DNA from: Rhodopseudomonas palustris
GTDB lineage: Bacteria > Pseudomonadota > Alphaproteobacteria > Rhizobiales > Xanthobacteraceae
NCBI RefSeq assembly: GCF_034479375.1
Contig: NZ_CP140155.1
Span: 558,001-622,000 of the forward strand
Length of the DNA stretch: 64,000 bases
Direction: 5' to 3'
Made by a program: the position numbers and the translations under genes. A model generated the notes under the pieces. That model worked only from the letters and a program-made list of their open reading frames with translations, had not been told where the DNA came from and did no database searches. Numbering within the stretch: position 1 is the first letter of the stretch; every line of letters begins with the position of its first letter. This document shows positions 24,949-38,592 of this stretch, piece after piece.

Positions 24949-27900
24949 GTGGCGACTGGGGGACGTTTCCGTGATTTCTCGATGCTGTTGCTGGGCACCA
25001 CGTTTCTCGTGAGTGCCCCGGTTTCAGCCGCGCTGTATGCGGCGGAGCCCGGCAAAAAGCCGAAATCGATCGCCAGATCGGCGGTGCCGTCGGAGCTGAA
25101 GGCGCGGCTCGCCGACGCCCTGCGGCAAGGCGAGCGCGAACTGATCGCGCAGGCCTATGACAGCACCTACCGGAATCCCGCTTTGCGCAATACCGTGGTC
25201 GACTACGCCGCCGGCCTTTCGCCGGCGGCGTCCCGCCATGTCGTCACGGCGGCCGATCTCGGGGTGCTGACCTCGGGTCAGCGGATGATGCTGGCGCCGA
25301 ACGCCGCGCAGGTCATGGCCACGGCGACGACCACGGCGTCCGGCCTCGGCGCCTCGTCCTATCAGAACGTCGCGATGACGAACAACAACAACTCGCCCAA
25401 CCTGCCGACCCAGTTGCCGAGCCTCGCGGCCCAGACCTGGAATCTGACGATGATCGGCGCGCAGGCGGCGTATACCCGCGGCTTCACCGGCGCCGGCGTC
25501 ACCGTGACCGTCGCCGACACCGGCTTCGACACCACCAATGCCGGACTGGTCAACAAATTGCTGATCAATCTCGGCAAGAACTACGTGGTCGAGAACGGCG
25601 GCACCTACGACCCCAACGACCTCTCGCCGCAGAGCGCCAAGAAGCTCGATATCCATGGTTCGCACGTCTCCGGCATCGTCGCCGGAGAGAAGTTCGACAA
25701 CGTCGCCGCCCACGGCGTGGCGTATGACGCGAACATCATTCCGATCCGCGCGATCACCGAGGAGGGATATTCGACCGTCAGCGACAGCACCGCCGACGCG
25801 CTGAACTACTTCACCAGCCTGTCCGGCACGATGATCTACAACGCCAGCTACGGGCCGAATTACGACGAGACCCTCGGCCTCAAGCAGTGGCCGGTCTCCG
25901 GCGTCTCCAGCGAGGCGAATGCGGCGCTCAACGCGCTCAAGGCCGGCAAGATCATCGTCGCCGCCGCCGGCAACGACCGTCTCAAGAGCCCCGACGCGGC
26001 GGACAATCCGTCCGGTCTGGCGCTGCTGCCGTTCCTCAACCCGGCCCATGCCGGGCTCGGGGTCTACGACGATGGGGGAGAGGGATACGACTACACCTCG
26101 CTGCAACGTCAGAACGGCCAGATCATCGCGGTGATGGCGGTCGGCTCGACCAGGGGCGCGGCGTCGTATTCGAATCTGTGCGGTGTCACCGCGAGCTGGT
26201 GCGTCGCCGCTCCCGGTGGTGACGGCAACACCGAAATCTACTCGACGATCCCGTATGACACTTACGGCTTCGCGGCCGGCACCTCGATGGCGACGCCGAC
26301 CGTCTCGGGCGCGATCGCGGTGCTGATCCAGGCCAATCCGAGCTACAACGCGCAAGACCTCGCGCATCTGCTGTTCTCGACCACCGAGGATCTGGGGGCG
26401 GCCGGCATCGACGCCGTGTTCGGCCACGGCCTGATCCGGCTGGATCGCGCGACGGAGGGGCCGACCACGCTGGCCGCCAATGCAGCCGTCAACGTCGCTG
26501 CCGACCAGACCGTGTACTGGAGTCGGCTGCTCAACACCGATGGCGAATTCAGCAAGATCGGCACCGGCATTCTGACGATCTCGGGCCGGACCAACGCCGC
26601 CGGCAACGTCTATGCGCAGCTCGGCACGCTCGCGGTGGACGGCACGTTGACGATGACGACGGGCGGCATGCTCAGTGTCGCTCAGCCTGCGACGCTGGCG
26701 GGCTTCGGCACCGTGGTCGGCGACAGCACGATCGCCGGCACGCTGTCGCCGGGCAAGATGGCCAATATCGGCGACTTCGTCGCCAACAACATCGTGCCGG
26801 CGGGCACGGTGCTGAACGGCAATTCGGTCGGCGAGCTGACCTTCAACGGCAACGTCACGCTGACCTCGACGGCGACGACGCGGATCGACATCGACGGCAC
26901 GCTGCTCGTGCCGGGCGGTCCCGGCACCTACGACAAGATCTACGTCACCGGCGCCGGCAACGTGTTCTACGCGGCCGGTACGCTCACGCCGGTGCTGCGC
27001 GACAGCGTCGGCACCGTCAGCAACTACACGCCTGCGCTCGGTACGGATTTCGCCATCGTGCAGGCGCAGGACGGCGCGCGCACGGCGGGCAGCTTCTCGT
27101 CCCTGGTGCAGCCGGTCGCAGGCCTGCCGGCCAATGGCCGGTTCGATCTGGTCTATGACCCGACGGCTCTGACGCTGGTGGTGACGCCGGCGAGCTTCAG
27201 CTCCTTCGCCGACAGCGGTCAGCTCGGCGGCAACGCGCGATCGGTCGCCGGCATCCTCGACAGTCAACGACCGGCCGCCGGCGTGCTGCCCTCCGATCGG
27301 GAAAAGGCGTTGTACGACGCGCTGTACAGGCTGGAGACCGAGACGCAGTACGACAAGGCCTTGACGCAATTGTCGGGCCCGGGCCAGCCGGCGGTCGCGA
27401 GCGCGTCGCTGCAGGCGTTCACCGGCTTCCTCGGCGCGATCGGCGATCGTCAGGAGACGATGGCCCTGGGTGGCGAGCGGGGACAGAACGGCACGGCGCA
27501 ATCCTTCGCGTTGTCCTATGCCGGGCAGAACACGACCAGCGCCGCGACGAGTTCGGCCATGGAGGCGTTCGCCGGCATTGCGCCGACGGACCGCGTCCAG
27601 GACGGCTGGTCGGTCTGGGGGCAGGGCTTCGGCCGTAACTCCCGCGTGCGCGACAATGGTGATCTGGCGGGCTCCAAGGCCGTCAGCGCCGGCTTCACTC
27701 TCGGCGCCGATCGCTGGTTCTCCAACAGTCTCGTGGCCGGCGGCGCCTTCGGCTATGCGCGGACTACGGCGAGCAGCACCGATATCCAGGGCAAATCGGA
27801 TACTTACGCCGGCGCCGCCTATGCGAGCTGGATGCCGGGCGCGGCGGTGCTGGATTTCCGGATCGTGGCCGGGACCAGTGATTTGTCCACCGGCCGTCAG

Positions 27901-28416
27901 ATCATGCTGGCGCCGACCAGTCTGCAGGGCAATGCTAATGGCGTCGGCCTCGGCACTGCGTTGGAGGCGGGGTATCGCTTCGCGCTGGCACCCGATGTGA
28001 CGCTGAAGCCGTTCGCCGGCCTGAGCTGGCAGGGCTTCCGCCGCGACGGCTACAGCGAAAGCCAGCTTCCGATCGGGCTGGTCTATGCTGCGCAGACCTA
28101 CGACAAGCTGACGACCGTCACCGGCGCGGCCCTGAGCGCCCGACTGCGTGTCGCAGACGGCGCCACCCTGATGCCTGAACTCAAACTCGGGTGGGGCTAC
28201 GACCTGCGCGATACGACGTTGGTCAGCCAGGCGGCGCTGCTCGACCAGCCTTTTCTGGTCTCGGCGGCCCAGCCCGGCCGCAATGCGGCGCTGGTCGGCG
28301 CCAAGATCTCCGGCTGGCGCACCGACTCGTTCCGGATGTTCGCGGCCTACAATGGTGAGTACCGCAGCAATGCGGCGAGTCACCAGCTTTCGGCGGGCGC
28401 GCGCTTCAACTGGTGA
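24949..28416 (+). CDS. Subtilisin-type (S8) serine protease autotransporter
   Basis: 1155 residues from GTG 24949, eight bases after GAGGAGG; the frame extends upstream but without a ribosome site. A signal sequence ends near APVSAALYA (about 29). The S8 passenger domain has the full triad: D190 in VTVADTGFD, H236 in DIHGSHVSG and S446 in GTSMATPTVSG. A repeat-poor beta-helix stalk (about 520-760) contains an autotransporter-associated repeat (KIGTGILTISG). The final about 270 residues form a translocator barrel (GWSVWGQGFGRNSRVRDNGD onward) ending in ...GARFNW with a terminal aromatic residue. It secretes its own protease to the surface by the type Va route. The substrate is unknown. Confidence 0.93.
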   Translation: MATGGRFRDFSMLLLGTTFLVSAPVSAALYAAEPGKKPKSIARSAVPSELKARLADALRQGERELIAQAYDSTYRNPALRNTVVDYAAGLSPAASRHVVTAADLGVLTSGQRMMLAPNAAQVMATATTTASGLGASSYQNVAMTNNNNSPNLPTQLPSLAAQTWNLTMIGAQAAYTRGFTGAGVTVTVADTGFDTTNAGLVNKLLINLGKNYVVENGGTYDPNDLSPQSAKKLDIHGSHVSGIVAGEKFDNVAAHGVAYDANIIPIRAITEEGYSTVSDSTADALNYFTSLSGTMIYNASYGPNYDETLGLKQWPVSGVSSEANAALNALKAGKIIVAAAGNDRLKSPDAADNPSGLALLPFLNPAHAGLGVYDDGGEGYDYTSLQRQNGQIIAVMAVGSTRGAASYSNLCGVTASWCVAAPGGDGNTEIYSTIPYDTYGFAAGTSMATPTVSGAIAVLIQANPSYNAQDLAHLLFSTTEDLGAAGIDAVFGHGLIRLDRATEGPTTLAANAAVNVAADQTVYWSRLLNTDGEFSKIGTGILTISGRTNAAGNVYAQLGTLAVDGTLTMTTGGMLSVAQPATLAGFGTVVGDSTIAGTLSPGKMANIGDFVANNIVPAGTVLNGNSVGELTFNGNVTLTSTATTRIDIDGTLLVPGGPGTYDKIYVTGAGNVFYAAGTLTPVLRDSVGTVSNYTPALGTDFAIVQAQDGARTAGSFSSLVQPVAGLPANGRFDLVYDPTALTLVVTPASFSSFADSGQLGGNARSVAGILDSQRPAAGVLPSDREKALYDALYRLETETQYDKALTQLSGPGQPAVASASLQAFTGFLGAIGDRQETMALGGERGQNGTAQSFALSYAGQNTTSAATSSAMEAFAGIAPTDRVQDGWSVWGQGFGRNSRVRDNGDLAGSKAVSAGFTLGADRWFSNSLVAGGAFGYARTTASSTDIQGKSDTYAGAAYASWMPGAAVLDFRIVAGTSDLSTGRQIMLAPTSLQGNANGVGLGTALEAGYRFALAPDVTLKPFAGLSWQGFRRDGYSESQLPIGLVYAAQTYDKLTTVTGAALSARLRVADGATLMPELKLGWGYDLRDTTLVSQAALLDQPFLVSAAQPGRNAALVGAKISGWRTDSFRMFAAYNGEYRSNAASHQLSAGARFNW

Positions 28417-28477
28417 CGGTGCCGACCGGCCGGTCGGCCAACGCTTCTCGGGGCGCTGGTCGACGGCCCCGGATCGA

Positions 28478-30793
<2,316 letters not shown>

Positions 30794-31010
30794 ACCGTGG
30801 CCCCCGCCTAATGTCCGTCAGCACCCGGTTCGAACGACGTTTCGCCATTCGAATCACGAGCTGATTTGAATCCACTTTTGGCGGGCTGTCGAGAGTCAAC
30901 GATTCGGCGGATCGGAATATTTCTTATCCAAAGATGAATCGCGCGCTCATTTGTGCGTGAGCCGAGTCCGAAACAAGAACGTGGACTCGTAGGAGTCTCA
31001 GGTGTCGCGC

Positions 31011-32390
31011 TCAATCGGCGTTGGGCGGCTCGGCGTGACTGATCACCCGCTTCACGCTCGGGAACGCGCGGCGCATGTGGCGCTCGATCTCGTCGACGTG
31101 ATCGTGCACCGCGATGACGCTGAGCGTCGGCTCTGCGTAGCAGTGGAAGTTGACGATCTCGCCGGCCTCGGTGTCGCGGACCCTGACGCTGTGGATGTCG
31201 TGGATCGCGCCGTTGCTGGCAAAACCGATCAGCGCGGCGCGAATCTCCTCGACGCGTTCCGGCGCGGCTTCGTAGCCCTGCGGCATCTCCGGTTCGAGCG
31301 GCTCGATATGGGTGTCGACCTCGACGTCGGTGCCGAAATCGTCGCGGATGTGCCGTTCGAGTTCGTGCGCGATGTCGTGCGCCTCGACCAGCGGCATGTT
31401 GCCGTCGACCTCGAGATCGATGCTGACGGTGATCTTGCAGCCGAGATCGTGGACGGTGACGTGGTGGACGGCGAGGCCGGAATTGCGCGCGATCACCATG
31501 ATCCGCTCGCGCACCGTCTCGTTGTCGCGCGCGACCGGAATCGCCGTGAAGGTGAGGTCGGCGTCCTCGAAGGCGAGCTTCAGCGCGTCGTCGGCGCGCC
31601 GCTTGATCTCGTCGATCCGGTCGATCGGGTAGGTGCGCGGCACCTCGACCAGCGCGTCGATGAAATGCGTCGGCCCGACCATGCGGGTGCGCAACCGCTC
31701 GATGCCGACGACGCCCGGCACCGCGCTGATCACGTCGCGGGCCTTGTCGGAGACCCCCTCCGGCGCGCGGTCGAGCAGGGTCTGGATCGTCGAGCGGCCG
31801 AGCCGCAGGCCGAGGATCGAGATCATCACCGCGACGCCGATCGCGGCGGCGGCGTCGCCCCAGGCGAAGCCCATCGCCGACAGCGACAGTCCGGCGATCA
31901 CCGCGAACGAGCCGAGCACATCGGAGGCGAAGTGCAGCGCGTCGGCGGCGAGCGCCTGGCTCTTGGTCGCGACCGCCGTGCGATGCAACGCCCAGGCGCG
32001 CCAGGAATTCACCAGGATGTCGACGCCGAGAATTGCGAAGGCCCACAGCGAGAAGGCCGGCGGCGGAGCGCCCTCGCGCAACCGGCTCGTGGCCTCGACC
32101 AGAATGCCGCCCGCCAGGACATACAGCAATGCGATGACGCCGAGCGCCGACAGGCTTTCGATCTTGCCGTGGCCGTAGTGATGGGCATCGTCGGCCGGGC
32201 GGTCGGAAACCCGGACCACGAACCAGGTGATGATGGTCGCGACCAGATCGATCGAGCTGTGCAGCGCCTCGGAGATCAGCGCCAGCGATCCGATGGCGAT
32301 GCCGACGGCGAATTTCGCCGCGGCCATGCTGGCGCTCGCCAGCACGGACACCGCAGCCACACGCGATTTGGTGCTGGCGAAATTGCTCAT
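31011..32390 (-). CDS. Cation diffusion facilitator (CDF) metal exporter with long C-terminus
   Basis: 459 residues. Six membrane helices fill the first about 200 residues, with metal-site motifs HSSIDLVATI (helix 2), DAHHYGHGKIE and ADALHFASDVLGS (helix 5). These are the HxxxD-type sites used for Zn(II), Fe(II), Co(II) or Mn(II) antiport. The cytoplasmic C-terminal domain (about 210-305) is a standard ferredoxin-like dimerisation fold. A second similar region follows (about 310-455; VTVHDLGCKITVSIDLEVDG, VEVDTHIEPLE, VIAVHDHVDEIERHMRR), rich in His, Asp and Glu, making the protein about 150 residues longer than most CDFs. The metal cannot be chosen from sequence. Confidence 0.9.
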   Translation of the reverse strand: MSNFASTKSRVAAVSVLASASMAAAKFAVGIAIGSLALISEALHSSIDLVATIITWFVVRVSDRPADDAHHYGHGKIESLSALGVIALLYVLAGGILVEATSRLREGAPPPAFSLWAFAILGVDILVNSWRAWALHRTAVATKSQALAADALHFASDVLGSFAVIAGLSLSAMGFAWGDAAAAIGVAVMISILGLRLGRSTIQTLLDRAPEGVSDKARDVISAVPGVVGIERLRTRMVGPTHFIDALVEVPRTYPIDRIDEIKRRADDALKLAFEDADLTFTAIPVARDNETVRERIMVIARNSGLAVHHVTVHDLGCKITVSIDLEVDGNMPLVEAHDIAHELERHIRDDFGTDVEVDTHIEPLEPEMPQGYEAAPERVEEIRAALIGFASNGAIHDIHSVRVRDTEAGEIVNFHCYAEPTLSVIAVHDHVDEIERHMRRAFPSVKRVISHAEPPNAD

Positions 32391-32521
32391 GGGCGCGGTG
32401 TAGCAGCCCGATCCTGAACATAAAAGCCGGCCGAAGTGGATCGCCCTCGCGATTTCGCGACCGCCGTTATTGCAAATTGTTCTTATTCAAGCGGCTGCGT
32501 CGTGGCGATTGCGGGAACCGC

Positions 32522-33490
32522 TCAGAACGTCACCACGATCTTGCCGAGGTGACGGTTCGCTTCCATGTGAGCGAACGCCTCGCCGATCTCCGAGAACGGG
32601 AAGACGCGGTCGATCGGCAATCGAAGCTTGCGGGATTCGACCGCCGGCCAGATGTCGCCGCGAACCTGGCGGAAGATCTCGCGGATCTCCTCGATGCTGC
32701 GGCTGCGGAAGGTGACGCCGACATAATCGATCCGGCGCGCCGCGTGCAGGTCGAAGTTGAAATCGGCGTGGGTGCCGCCGAGCCGGCCGATATTGACGAT
32801 GCGGCCGCGCACGCGCGCCGCGGCGAGGTTCTGGTTGGCGACCTTGCCGGAGATCTGATCGATGATCAGATCGACGCCGGCGCCGCCGGTGGCGGCGAGC
32901 ACCTGATCGACCCAGCCTTCGGCAGAGGAATCGATCGCGAGATCGGCGCCGAACTCGCTCAGCCGGTCGCGGCGGCCTTTGTCGGTCGACGACCCGATCA
33001 CGAATCTCGCGCCCTTCAGCTTCGCGATCTGCAGCGCCATCAGGCCGACTCCCGAGCTCGCGCCCTGAATCAGGACGGTCTCGCCGGGGCGCAGCCTGCC
33101 GACCGCGATCAGCGCGTTGTGCATGGTGGTGAGCGCGACGGGCAGGGTGGCGGCTTCCTCGAAGCTCACGCTGTCCGGAATCGGAAACACCCGACCGTGA
33201 TCGGCCAGCGTGTATTCGCCGAACGCCGCTACGCCCGATCCCATCACTCGCTGGCCGACCTCGCAGCCATGCGCCTCGTCGCCGACCGCCTCGATTTCGC
33301 CGGCCCATTCCATGCCGAGCACCGCGCCGACACCGCCCGCCGCGCCGTGGGCATGGCCCTTGGTCATGCCGAGATCGGCGCGATTGAGGCCGCAGGCGCG
33401 GACGCGGATCAGGACCTGCGGTCCGGTCGGCGCCGGCTTGTCGACCTCGGCGATGGCGGCGCCGCCGGCGCCGTAGACATAGGCCTTCAT
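32522..33490 (-). CDS. Quinone oxidoreductase-like medium-chain dehydrogenase
   Basis: 322 residues from ATG 33490 (MKAYVYGAGGAAIAEV). The GroES-like N-terminal domain and the Rossmann domain with GASSGVGLMALQIAKLKGA (about 140-158) are clear, as is the QOR-type segment VLGMEWAGEIEAVG. The zinc-binding cysteines of alcohol dehydrogenases are absent, so it is a zinc-free NADPH:quinone or enoyl reductase. It reads downstream of the nitronate monooxygenase gene, 38 bases away on the same strand, at the end of the minus-strand metabolic cluster. The physiological substrate is unknown. Confidence 0.85.
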   Translation of the reverse strand: MKAYVYGAGGAAIAEVDKPAPTGPQVLIRVRACGLNRADLGMTKGHAHGAAGGVGAVLGMEWAGEIEAVGDEAHGCEVGQRVMGSGVAAFGEYTLADHGRVFPIPDSVSFEEAATLPVALTTMHNALIAVGRLRPGETVLIQGASSGVGLMALQIAKLKGARFVIGSSTDKGRRDRLSEFGADLAIDSSAEGWVDQVLAATGGAGVDLIIDQISGKVANQNLAAARVRGRIVNIGRLGGTHADFNFDLHAARRIDYVGVTFRSRSIEEIREIFRQVRGDIWPAVESRKLRLPIDRVFPFSEIGEAFAHMEANRHLGKIVVTF

Positions 33491-33528
33491 CTCAACGCTT
33501 CCCGTCTCGGTGGCGCGCCGGCCCGCGG

Positions 33529-34919
<1,391 letters not shown>

Positions 34920-35705
34920 CTACGCTTTCGCTGCCTGATGAAATTCGTTGTGCAGTTCGCCGATGCCTTCGATCGCGATGGTGACGCTGTTGGTCGCCTC
35001 CTTCATCACGCCGACGCCGACCGAGGTGCCGCAGCAGATCAGGTCGCCGGGCTCGAGCGTCATGTCGTGCGACAGCAGGCTGACGAGCTTGTGCGGCTGG
35101 AACACCATGTCGGCAACCGGGTAGTTCTGCCGCTCGGCGCCGTTGAGGATGGTGCGGATCGACAGCGTCGCCGGATCGAGACCGGTGGCGATCGCCGGGC
35201 CGAACGGGCCGAAGCCGTCGAAGCTCTTGGCCCGCGCCCATTGCGGGAAGCTCGGGTCGCGATTGAGAATGTCGGCGGCGGTGATGTCGTTGACGCAGGT
35301 GTAGCCGAAAATGTGCGCGGCCGCGTCGGCCTCGGAGATGCCGCTACACCGCTTGCCGATGACGATGCCGAGCTCGCCTTCATACACCACCTTGCCGTCA
35401 TAGGACGCCGGACGGTGCACCACGGCGCCATGCGCGGCGACGCTGGTGGTGGCTTTCAGGAAGTACAACGGCTCCGGAGGAATCGACTGGTTCAGCTTGG
35501 CGGCCAGCGCGTGAAAATTGTTCCACAGCCCGATGATCTTGCCGGGCGTGCAGGGCGCGAGCAGCTCGACATCGCCGAGCTGCAGCGTCCGGCCGGTCGG
35601 CTTGTTGGCGCCGAACATCTCGCCGTCATGCACGGCGATGTCGGAATGCGCGATGGTGCCGAAGCCGATCGCGCCGTCGGTGTGGAAGCGAACCCATTTG
35701 GTCAT
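34920..35705 (-). CDS. Fumarylacetoacetate hydrolase (FAH) family protein
   Basis: 261 residues from ATG 35705. The metal-dependent FAH fold is shown by VVYEGELGIVIGKR (two metal-ligand glutamates), FGYTCVNDITAAD (ligand aspartate) and the late GDLICCGTSVGVG motif. Members cleave or isomerise C-C bonds in beta-keto acids, acylpyruvates or ring-cleavage products such as 2-hydroxyhepta-2,4-diene-1,7-dioate. The neighbours, a carboxylate transporter and a CoA transferase, fit a role in organic-acid degradation. Substrate is not predictable. Confidence 0.88.
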   Translation of the reverse strand: MTKWVRFHTDGAIGFGTIAHSDIAVHDGEMFGANKPTGRTLQLGDVELLAPCTPGKIIGLWNNFHALAAKLNQSIPPEPLYFLKATTSVAAHGAVVHRPASYDGKVVYEGELGIVIGKRCSGISEADAAAHIFGYTCVNDITAADILNRDPSFPQWARAKSFDGFGPFGPAIATGLDPATLSIRTILNGAERQNYPVADMVFQPHKLVSLLSHDMTLEPGDLICCGTSVGVGVMKEATNSVTIAIEGIGELHNEFHQAAKA

Positions 35706-35763
35706 GGCGAAGGTCTCCTCAATGTTCCGATCGTCGTGGTGGTCGGGCTCACCCGTTTCACCG

Positions 35764-35856
35764 CGTCATGCCCGGGCTCGACCCGGGCATCCACGCCTTC
35801 AGGCACGGCCCTGCTCGTGTCCGTGGATGGCCGGGTCAAGCCCGGCCATGACGTGG
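35764..35856. repeat. Inverted pair of CATGCCCGGGC-type repeats
   Basis: GTCATGCCCGGGCTCGACCCGGGCATCCACG is followed about 40 bases later by its partner CGTGGATGGCCGGGTCAAGCCCGGCCATGACG, so the whole spacer can form one large hairpin. It lies between the FAH-family gene and the reductase gene on the minus strand and differs in sequence from the CATTCCGGGGC family nearby. Confidence 0.75.
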
Positions 35857-35872
35857 AGAGGTAGTCGGGCAG

Positions 35873-36847
35873 TTAGTACAGCCCCGCCACCTTGGCGCGC
35901 TGGATCACCAGGCCGAGGACGCTGTCGATTGCGGGCGTCGGGATGCCGGTCATGCGGCCCATTTCCTGCACCACGGTGACCAGGGGATCAATCTCCATCG
36001 GCCGGCCGCGTTCGAGATCCTGCAGCATCGAGGTCTTGTGCGCGCCGACTTTGCGCGCGCCCTCGATGCGGCGTTCGACGTCGACGCGGAATTTGACGCC
36101 GAAGGTCTCGCCGATCGCCTGCGCTTCCAGCATCATCGCCTTCGCCAGCGCACGCGTCGCCGGATCGGACGCGATCACGTCGAGCGTGGCGTGGGTCAGC
36201 GCGCTGATCGGGTTGAAGCAGACATTGCCCCACAGCTTCAGCCAGATCTCGTCGCGAATGCGATCGAGGATCGGCGCCTTCAGGCCGGCGGCCTCCAGCA
36301 GCTTCGACAGATTTTCGACATCGGTCGTGGTCTCGCCCGAGGCCTCGCCGACCGGGAATTTGTCGCCATAGACGTGGCGGACGACGCCCGGGCCTTCCAG
36401 CTCGGTCGCCGGATAGACGATGCAGCCGATGCCGCGCTCCGGGCCGAGTTCGTTCCACTGCCGCGCGCCGGGATCGATGCTCTCCAGCGTCCGGCCTTCG
36501 AACTGATTGCCGTGCTTGTAGAAGTACCAATACGGCACGCCGTTGACCGCGGTGACGATGCGGGTGTGCGAGCCGAGCAGCGGCTTCATCGCGTCGATCG
36601 CGCCGGTGATCGAATGCGCCTTGAGACAGATGATGATGAAGTCCTGCTGGCCCAGTTCCGACGGCTTGTCGGTGGCGCGGACCTTCACCACGCGCTCCTC
36701 GTCGCCGATCAAGAGCTTGAGGCCGTTCTGCTGCATCGCCGCGAGATGCGCGCCGCGCGCAACCAGGCTGACGTCGGCGCCGGATTGCGCGAGCTGCACG
36801 CCGAGATAACCGCCGATCGCGCCGGCGCCGTAGATACAGACTTTCAT
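35873..36847 (-). CDS. Ketopantoate reductase (PanE/ApbA)-family dehydrogenase
   Basis: 324 residues from ATG 36847, chosen for AGGGA upstream; an in-frame start at 36865 adds six residues. The NADP-binding motif GAGAIGGYLG is at 7-16, the catalytic lysine lies in IICLKAHS, and NGVPYW and the helical C-terminal domain follow (about 190-320; KLWGNVCFNPISALT). The family reduces 2-dehydropantoate, but many members in catabolic clusters act on other 2-oxo acids. Placement beside TctABC genes and an FAH-type hydrolase, away from pan genes, argues for a carboxylate-catabolic role rather than coenzyme A synthesis. Confidence 0.82.
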   Translation of the reverse strand: MKVCIYGAGAIGGYLGVQLAQSGADVSLVARGAHLAAMQQNGLKLLIGDEERVVKVRATDKPSELGQQDFIIICLKAHSITGAIDAMKPLLGSHTRIVTAVNGVPYWYFYKHGNQFEGRTLESIDPGARQWNELGPERGIGCIVYPATELEGPGVVRHVYGDKFPVGEASGETTTDVENLSKLLEAAGLKAPILDRIRDEIWLKLWGNVCFNPISALTHATLDVIASDPATRALAKAMMLEAQAIGETFGVKFRVDVERRIEGARKVGAHKTSMLQDLERGRPMEIDPLVTVVQEMGRMTGIPTPAIDSVLGLVIQRAKVAGLY

Positions 36848-36969
36848 CGAATTCCCTGGGCTCAACGCCAGAACGCCTGGCGATCGTGGAGGTTGCAGCC
36901 GCGAACGATGCGGTGCGGCGGTTTATCGGTCAGATCGGCGGATGGTTCAAGCATGCGATGCTCATGGTG

Positions 36970-38502
36970 CTATTCGTAATCGGGGCCGGCCGGCCGCGGC
37001 CGCCCGGTCGCCGCGGACCGCAGCCGGGCGTAGCCCGCGTTGATCGGCGACCAGAACAGCGCGATCAGCCCGAGCGCCATGATGGTGCCGACCAGCCCGT
37101 TGGAGAAGAACACGCCGAGCGCGCCCTGCGAGGCCAGCAGCGACTGCCGGAAAGCCTCTTCCGCCTTGTCGCCGAGCACGATCGCGAGCACCAGCGGCGC
37201 CAGCGGATAATTGCACTTCTTCAGCAGATAGCCGATCACCCCGAACACCAGCATCAGCATCACGTCGAAGGTCGAGTTGTGCACCGAATAGGCGCCGATC
37301 GCGCACAGCACCAGGATCAGCGGCGCGACGATGCTGAACGGAATCCGCAGAATCGCGGCGAAGAAAGGCACGCAGGTCAGCACGATCAATAGACCGACGA
37401 CGTTGCCGAGATACATCGAGGCGATCAGGCCCCAGACGAATTCCTTCTGCTCGACGAACAGCATCGGGCCGGGCTGCAGGCCCCAGATCAGCAGGCCGCC
37501 GAGCAGCACGGCTGCGGTCGGCGATCCCGGCACGCCGAGCGACAGCATCGGCAGCAGCGCCGCGGTGCCGGCGGCGTGGGCCGCGGTCTCCGGCGCGATC
37601 ACGCCCTCGATCTCGCCATTGCCGAAATTCTTGCCGTTCTTCGACACCCGCTTGGCGATGCCGTAACTCATGAACGAGGCCGGCGTGGCGCCGGCCGGCG
37701 TGATCCCCATCCAGCAGCCGATCACGCTGGAGCGCAGCGACGTCATCCAGTAGCGCGGCAGTTCCTTCCAGGTCTGCAGCACGACGCGCAGATTGATCTT
37801 GGCCTTGCTGCCGCGGAAGCTCAGGCCGTCTTCCATGGTCAGCAGGATCTCGCCGATGCCGAACAGGCCGATCACCGCGATCAGGAAGTCGAAGCCGTTC
37901 AGCATTTCGGTGAAGCCGAAGGTCAGCCGGAGCTGGCCGGTCATCGAATCCAGTCCCACCGCGGCCAGCGCGAAGCCGAGCATCATCGCCGCGACCGTCT
38001 TGAAGGCGGGCTCTTTCGACAGCCCGATGAAACTGCAGAAGGCGAGGAAGTACACCGCGAATTTTTCGGGCGGCCCGAACTCCAGCGCGAACCGCGCCAC
38101 CAGCGGCGCGACCAGCGTGATCATGATGATCGCGAACAGCGCGCCGACGAAGGACGAGGTGAAAGCGGCGGTCAGCGCTTCGCCGGCCTTGCCCTGCTGC
38201 GCCATCGGATAGCCGTCGAAAGTGGTGGCGACCGACCATGGTTCGCCGGGGATGTTGAACAGGATCGAGGTGATCGCCCCGCCGAACAACGCCCCCCAAT
38301 AGATGCAGGATAGCATGATGATCGCAGAGGTCGGTGGCATGCTGAAGGTCAGCGGCAGCAGGATCGCCACGCCATTGGCGCCACCGAGGCCCGGCAGCAC
38401 GCCGATGATGACGCCGAGAACGATGCCGATCACCATCACCAGGATGTTGAACGGCATCAGCGCGACGGCGAAGCCGTGGAACAGGTTGGTGAGTTCTTCC
38501 AT
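36970..38502 (-). CDS. Tripartite tricarboxylate transporter large permease TctA
   Basis: 510 residues with about 11 membrane helices. The TctA signature GVLPGLGGANGVAILLPLTF is near 37-56, and the second conserved proline/glycine loop GVPGSPTAAVLLGGLLIWGLQPG is near 327-350. The C-terminus is a short cytoplasmic tail with RPRPAGPDYE. TctA forms the translocation pathway for tri- and dicarboxylates or aromatic acids, driven by ion gradients and fed by a periplasmic TctC protein. The genes for TctC and TctB lie upstream on the same strand in the order C-B-A. Confidence 0.93.
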   Translation of the reverse strand: MEELTNLFHGFAVALMPFNILVMVIGIVLGVIIGVLPGLGGANGVAILLPLTFSMPPTSAIIMLSCIYWGALFGGAITSILFNIPGEPWSVATTFDGYPMAQQGKAGEALTAAFTSSFVGALFAIIMITLVAPLVARFALEFGPPEKFAVYFLAFCSFIGLSKEPAFKTVAAMMLGFALAAVGLDSMTGQLRLTFGFTEMLNGFDFLIAVIGLFGIGEILLTMEDGLSFRGSKAKINLRVVLQTWKELPRYWMTSLRSSVIGCWMGITPAGATPASFMSYGIAKRVSKNGKNFGNGEIEGVIAPETAAHAAGTAALLPMLSLGVPGSPTAAVLLGGLLIWGLQPGPMLFVEQKEFVWGLIASMYLGNVVGLLIVLTCVPFFAAILRIPFSIVAPLILVLCAIGAYSVHNSTFDVMLMLVFGVIGYLLKKCNYPLAPLVLAIVLGDKAEEAFRQSLLASQGALGVFFSNGLVGTIMALGLIALFWSPINAGYARLRSAATGRPRPAGPDYE

Positions 38503-38592
38503 CCGGACGGGTCCTGAACTGCGAGGATATCGATTGCTTTCGAAAACTGAGTCAGCGCCGGTCCACGCGGAGAAGACAGGCGGAGCGAAAAA

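Noticed and set aside
25024..28383. Minus-strand frame of 1119 codons opposite the autotransporter
   Set aside because: The plus strand has an intact protease triad and translocator barrel; the antisense is an Arg/Asp-rich shadow.
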